A DNA stretch of 64,000 nt from Spongiihabitans sp963422685 (lineage in GTDB: Bacteria; Pseudomonadota; Gammaproteobacteria; Arenicellales; Poriferihabitantaceae), in contig OY730442.1 of the NCBI GenBank assembly GCA_963422685.1, positions 930,001 through 994,000 of the forward strand. The letters run 5' to 3'. The position numbers and the translations under genes were made by a program. Below the pieces are notes generated by a model that was not told the origin of the DNA, searched no databases, and saw only the letters and a program-made list of their open reading frames with translations. Shown here in pieces: positions 62,301 through 64,000 of this stretch (its first letter is position 1; each line of letters opens with the position of its first letter).

Positions 62301-64000
62301 GCCTGGCGGGTCCGGTTGCCGATGGTCAGCCCCAGTTGCGGGCTGCCCGTTACCGTCACGTCCTTGCTGAACGTGACATCCACCCCGATCAGTTCGCCGA
62401 GGCCATAGGTGTGGCGGTTCCGGGGCCTGGTGTCGAAGGAGAGCGAGGTCACTGCCGGCGCCAACATTGTTCTGCCGTCCACCTTGCGTCTGGCGTCGGC
62501 GGCCACCGCATCGTGATCCAGTACGGCGTCGGTGCCGTTGATCGAGATGCTCCCGCCGTTGAGGGAGAGCGTGTTGGCGGCGATGCTGATCCCGTCCGTG
62601 TCCACATCGCCAGCCTGCACCCTGTAGAGGAATAACAACCTCGTCTCCGGGGTGTCATCGGGACCCGGAGGATTGTAGTAAGCCGCATACCGCTTGTCGC
62701 TGCCGATGGTCAACTCTACCCGGGGAGCGCCAGTCACCACCACCGCGATGTCGAAGAAGGCCTCCACTTCGATCAACTCGCCCTGTCGGAAGGTGTCGGC
62801 GCCGCGCGCCGGGGTGTTGCGGAAGGCGACGGAACTCACCCTCGGCACGTCTACTGCCACGCTGGCCGCCACTTCGATGTCGAAGGTGAGCCTGGCGGTG
62901 TTGCCGTCGCCGTCCGTCACGGTGTAGGTGAACGAGGCCTTGCTGAACGCCGCTGTCGGCGTGCCCGTGACCGTGCGCGCGGTTGCGTCGAAGGTCAGCC
63001 CGGCCGGCAGGGTCGGGGTCAGGCTGTAGGTAAGCGGCGCGTTGCCGCCGGATGCCGCCGGCAGTCGCAGCGTGCTGATAGCCGTGCCCTGGGTCCACGA
63101 CTGGGCGGGGATTGCGGCGCCCTGCGCGAAGGCCGGCTTGTCGCCCCGAATAGCGGGGAATGTGACGGTGGTCTCGCCGGTGTTGCCCGCCTTGTCGGTG
63201 ATTACGACGATCGTGGCGTGCGTATTGGGGTTGGCCGTGTCCGGCGTGCCGGAGATTTCGCCCGTCGTTCCGTCCAGCGTCAGACCCGAAGGCAGGCTGC
63301 TGCCCGCCTTCACCGCGTAGGAGTCAATGTCGGTATCCGTCGTCGTGGGGCCGAAGGCGGTGATCGTCTGGTTCGCAGTCCACGGCCCGGTCGGGTCGGT
63401 GTAGCTGACCACGGGGACGACGCCGTCCACCTTGCGCAGCGCGGACGGCGCCACCGCGTTGTGATCCAGTTTGGCGTCGATGCTTATGCCGCCGCCGGCG
63501 TTGATCGAGATTCTCCCGCCGTTAAAGGCGAGGGCGTTGGCGGCGATGCTGAACCCGTCTGTGTCCACATCGCCAGCCTGCACTGTGTAGAGGAAGACCA
63601 GTGTCGTCTCCGGGGGGTCATTGGAACCCGGAGGATTGTAGTAAGACGCATACCGCTTGTCGCTGCCGATGGTCAGCTCTAACCGGGGAGCGCCAGTCAC
63701 CACCACCGCGATGTCGAAGACGGCCATCACTTCGATCCTCTCGCCCTGTCGGTAGGTGTCGCCGCTCGCTGGGGAGTTGTGGAAGGTGACGTATCTCACT
63801 CCCGGCACGGCTACTACCACGCTGGTCGCCACTTCGATGTCGAAGGTGAGCCTGGCGGTGTCGTCGTCGCCGTCCGTCACGGTGTAGGTGAACGAGGTCT
63901 TGCCGAGCGTCGCTGTCGGCGTGCCCGCGAGCGTGCGCGCGGTTGCGTCGAAGGTCAGACCGGTCGGCAGGGCCGGGGTCAGGCTGTAGGTCAGCGGCGC
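59369..64000 (-). CDS. giant autotransporter-like protein with repeated extracellular Ig-like domains (5' end outside window)
   Basis: At least 1543 aa are encoded and the frame is still open at the right edge. The visible N-terminal 1070 or so residues are repeats: five units of 115-130 aa each ending RKVDG (near 63425, 62475, 62095, 61715, 61325), two YTDPTG.WTANQ units and three putative Ig (He_PIG-like) units with SGTPT and TFTYTV-type strands. The C-terminal 450 residues form a beta-barrel with alternating strands, ending in ALRMIW with a terminal aromatic, as in autotransporters. It would display the repeats on the cell surface. The gene is visibly GC-richer than its neighbours and has long open frames on the opposite strand. 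Confidence 0.85.
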   Translation of the reverse strand, partial: APLTYSLTPALPTGLTFDATARTLAGTPTATLGKTSFTYTVTDGDDDTARLTFDIEVATSVVVAVPGVRYVTFHNSPASGDTYRQGERIEVMAVFDIAVVVTGAPRLELTIGSDKRYASYYNPPGSNDPPETTLVFLYTVQAGDVDTDGFSIAANALAFNGGRISINAGGGISIDAKLDHNAVAPSALRKVDGVVPVVSYTDPTGPWTANQTITAFGPTTTDTDIDSYAVKAGSSLPSGLTLDGTTGEISGTPDTANPNTHATIVVITDKAGNTGETTVTFPAIRGDKPAFAQGAAIPAQSWTQGTAISTLRLPAASGGNAPLTYSLTPTLPAGLTFDATARTVTGTPTAAFSKASFTYTVTDGDGNTARLTFDIEVAASVAVDVPRVSSVAFRNTPARGADTFRQGELIEVEAFFDIAVVVTGAPRVELTIGSDKRYAAYYNPPGPDDTPETRLLFLYRVQAGDVDTDGISIAANTLSLNGGSISINGTDAVLDHDAVAADARRKVDGRTMLAPAVTSLSFDTRPRNRHTYGLGELIGVDVTFSKDVTVTGSPQLGLTIGNRTRQAVYDEGNSNSRTLFFRYDAQVNDRDTDGISIAANAIDLNGGTIMAKADGTTAAVLTHRALADAANRKVDGRTVLVPEVSSISFNNAPLGGDTYGLGEVIELAIAFNASVTVTGSTKLGLLIGTERKQAVYYAGSGSRTLLFRYTVQEGDRDTDGISVPEDAISPLRGETIAATANSATRAFLRTHAVDADAKRKVDGRTVSVPAVSSLSFDNRPLDGDTYGFGEEIEVAIAFNVSVMVTGIPKVGLTIGKRTRQAVYDKDKSDELTLVFFYRVEAGDVDTDGISIAANALALNSGRIWINAGGGIAIDAKLDHDAVAPSALRKVDGVVPEVIYTDPTGTWTANQAITDLEPTTKDIDIASYMVKSGSSLPPGLALDGTTGVISGTPTTANPNPHDTVVVITDKAGNTDETTVTFPVILSDKLAFAQGAAIPSQSWIEGTDIGTLPLPTATGGNGLLTYSLSPAVPTGLIFDSTARTLSGTPTAVFDKATFTYTVSDADGDATTLTFDIEVISPAMAKRQRLRVVNEVVLPELARAMTASTAGAVADRLGSVAPDMGNTGSETLASLAHLLEANEQALNEGDFSWRRALAGKSFALGLSGDGVDGAGPGSGGVAVWGAGDWRNLSLDGPVDWDGDMFAAHLGVDAALGEDVRAGVAVSRFESSIDYTDNGGDAPLKGTHENRMTSVHPYAGLSLPDGSRLWALAGYGKGEIEIDDAEAGRQSSDSTLLTAAAGGTRRLVSEGATAFDLKGEVQGSRLEVDDNGDLIKGLSVRTWRMRLALEGSRDFEWSPDTVLTPSLELGLRWDGGDGETGTGVEIGGGLGYVDRAKGLTAEISARALAAHEGGVREWGASGSFRFDPGADRRGLALSLTSSWGEAGSGVAQLWEDGLTGPAADANGDVPGARIEAELGYGLPAFGGVGLVTPYGGVSLAADGGRRYRVGSRLDLGTGFNLSLEGSRHESRDGTPEHRANLALRMIW
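61325..63798 (-). repeat. five tandem-type repeat units in the giant surface protein
   Basis: Five units share the motif order F..x.P...TY..GE.I.V, V.VTG.P.L.LTIG, R.A.Y, GD.DTDGISI.AN.L, H.AV..DA.RKVDG. Their ends fall near 63425, 62475, 62095, 61715 and 61325. The first and last two are separated by Ig-type inserts. Spacing of about 380 bp between the middle copies suggests duplication within the gene. Confidence 0.8.

Noticed and set aside
61121..62635. A 504-codon open frame antisense to the giant surface gene
   Set aside because: It is low-complexity Arg/Val/Asp/Gly text produced by the GC-rich codons of the repeats on the other strand. It shows no family signature, and the same repeats give similar frames elsewhere.
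61325..63798. Repeats as a CRISPR-like array
   Set aside because: Units are about 380 bp, in frame and imperfect, and encode a protein domain; no short identical repeats with spacers are present.

Overview
The window looks like a chromosomal segment of an uncultivated gammaproteobacterium. The gene orders pilMNOPQ-aroK-aroB-gltB-gltD-hemE, petABC-sspA-sspB-hslV-hslU, and kdsD-lptC-lptA-lptB-(rpoN)-hpf-ptsN-ptsH-ptsI are typical of that class. No rRNA, tRNA, CRISPR array, prophage or insertion sequence was seen. The core genes are intact, but an unusual number of others are broken. These are an aminotransferase, glnK, dgkA, hprK, rpoN, a PfkB kinase and the 3' end of a DUF4268 gene. The lineage therefore appears to be losing functions, perhaps with a host-associated or otherwise stable lifestyle (inference).

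Region 1 (1-13 kb) is catabolic. A probable carnitine/betaine module holds caiD and a carnitine 3-dehydrogenase-like gene, followed by a complete peptide-type (Dpp/Opp) ABC transporter with a Tat-exported binding protein, all on the minus strand. Divergent from caiD are an acyl-CoA dehydrogenase and an ADP-forming acyl-CoA synthetase. The divergent intergenic region has a 16-bp near-palindrome and a long stem-loop. At the left edge are the end of a 3-hydroxyisobutyrate dehydrogenase-type gene, a secreted SNase-like nuclease and a DUF4268 nuclease-like gene.

Region 2 (13-26 kb) shows decay of nitrogen and PTS-Ntr control. glnK is destroyed beside an intact amtB. rpoN is reduced to a C-terminal remnant. 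hprK has lost its kinase core. hpf, ptsN, ptsH and ptsI remain intact. A Cache-HAMP receptor without an output domain and a frameshifted dgkA lie here as well. The lipopolysaccharide export genes (kdsD, lptC, lptA, lptB) follow.

Region 3 (25-52 kb) is housekeeping: TerC, DUF1244, hemE, gltBD, aroBK, the type IV pilus alignment and secretin operon pilMNOPQ, a divergent class A PBP, rpoH, a PlsC-type acyltransferase, hslVU, sspBA and the cytochrome bc1 genes petABC. Two regulatory points stand out. A perfect CIRCE element (HrcA operator) lies just upstream of rpoH, and a 14-nt G tract lies inside the pilP reading frame and could make piliation phase-variable.

Region 4 (51.6-64 kb) has an SDR, phhB and an AddB/AddA-like nuclease-helicase pair. 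A visibly GC-richer giant autotransporter-like gene with repeated extracellular domains then runs off the right edge. Its 3' end abuts the truncated C-terminal third of a PfkB sugar kinase, so the giant gene marks a recombination junction.
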